From Loktanella sp. PT4BL (GTDB lineage Bacteria > Pseudomonadota > Alphaproteobacteria > Rhodobacterales > Rhodobacteraceae), in assembly GCF_003201935.1 (NCBI RefSeq), contig NZ_QJJL01000001.1, positions 558,001-622,000 of the forward strand: a DNA stretch of 64,000 nucleotides, written 5' to 3'. This document shows, in pieces, positions 63,897-64,000 of the stretch. Both the position numbers and the translations under genes were made by a program. The notes beneath the pieces are model-generated. The model did no database searches. It was not told where the DNA came from and saw nothing but the letters and a program-made list of their open reading frames with translations. How positions within the stretch are numbered: the stretch's first letter is position 1; every line of letters starts with the position of its first letter.

Positions 63897-64000
63897 TTAG
63901 CCGCGGTTTGCGCCGGGCACCCAAAGCACATCATCATTGCCGTTGTTATTGGCGATGCGCGAGGCTTGGAAAAACCAGTCAGACAAACGGTTAAGGTATT
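63897..64000 (-). CDS. Cob(I)alamin adenosyltransferase (PduO type), C-terminal fragment
   Basis: The last 34 codons of a gene that continues beyond the right edge. They read YLNRLSDWFFQASRIANNNG then a DDVLWVPGANRG ending, the characteristic C-terminus of PduO-type ATP:cob(I)alamin adenosyltransferases. The enzyme makes adenosylcobalamin, needed by the mutases of the ethylmalonyl-CoA pathway. The stop is TAA at 63897-63899. Confidence 0.85.
   Translation of the reverse strand, partial: YLNRLSDWFFQASRIANNNGNDDVLWVPGANRG

Noticed and set aside
63739..63924. Short minus-strand frame near the right edge
   Set aside because: Overlaps the end of the cobalamin adenosyltransferase in another frame and has no family features.
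1..64000. CRISPR arrays, prophage, toxin-antitoxin or restriction systems
   Set aside because: No regularly spaced repeats, integrases, phage genes, or recognisable toxin-antitoxin or methylase/nuclease pairs were seen. The NYN protein at 39070-39645 has no antitoxin-like partner.

Overview
The window looks like chromosome from a marine alphaproteobacterium of the Rhodobacteraceae (roseobacter group). The evidence is the high-GC coding sequence, the gene orders rpoZ-rsh-DUF2062-pdxJ-acpS-lepB-rnc-era-recO and chvI-chvG-hprK-rapZ-EIIA-HPr, the etfB-etfA-hbd block beside a cobalamin adenosyltransferase, a methylsuccinyl-CoA dehydrogenase, and a complete beta-hydroxyaspartate cycle cluster. I see no phage, transposase, CRISPR array, rRNA or tRNA. 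Coding density is high, and most operons use 1-4 nt stop/start overlaps.

Layout: 1-1180 holds the end of a peptide deformylase paralogue (active-site Glu replaced by Gln) and fmt. A lipid-anchored L,D-transpeptidase follows. 2258-9259 is a seven-gene, same-strand cluster with no obvious described role: a coiled-coil protein, an unknown protein, an AAA+ ATPase, three small membrane proteins and a cytosolic protein of unknown family. 9338-13594 carries an ALDH16-type double-domain aldehyde dehydrogenase, deoC and an AraC regulator. rpe and a DUF4173 membrane protein with a two-component system follow. 17630-23011 is the beta-hydroxyaspartate cycle operon bhcABCD with its divergent IclR regulator bhcR. 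23008-27414 holds a small membrane protein and a CaiD-like acyl-CoA operon.

27448-30630 holds an iron ABC transporter (binding protein and permease) behind a striking mirrored iron-box hairpin. 30823-34456 has a DsbA-family protein, the copper ATPase copA with a textbook MerR-type promoter, and cueR. Housekeeping genes then run to 49082 (rpsU, coq9, qor, rnhA, ispH, folK, rpoZ, rsh, pdxJ, acpS, lepB, rnc, era, recO). 49079-54406 has an SDR reductase, mcd of the ethylmalonyl-CoA pathway, a TauE/SafE exporter and pckA. 54720-59170 is the ChvG/ChvI-HprK-RapZ-PTS regulatory block. The window closes with an acyltransferase, hbd, a DUF6473-like protein, etfA, etfB and the end of a cobalamin adenosyltransferase.

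Metabolic logic: the genome appears to carry both the beta-hydroxyaspartate cycle (glyoxylate to oxaloacetate) and at least part of the ethylmalonyl-CoA pathway (acetyl-CoA assimilation). PEP carboxykinase drains C4 acids to gluconeogenesis. ETF takes electrons from the two acyl-CoA dehydrogenases, and the adenosyltransferase supplies the B12 cofactor of the ethylmalonyl-CoA pathway mutases. This suits growth on C2 compounds such as glycolate and acetate. The least explained part is the AAA+/membrane cluster at 2258-9259.
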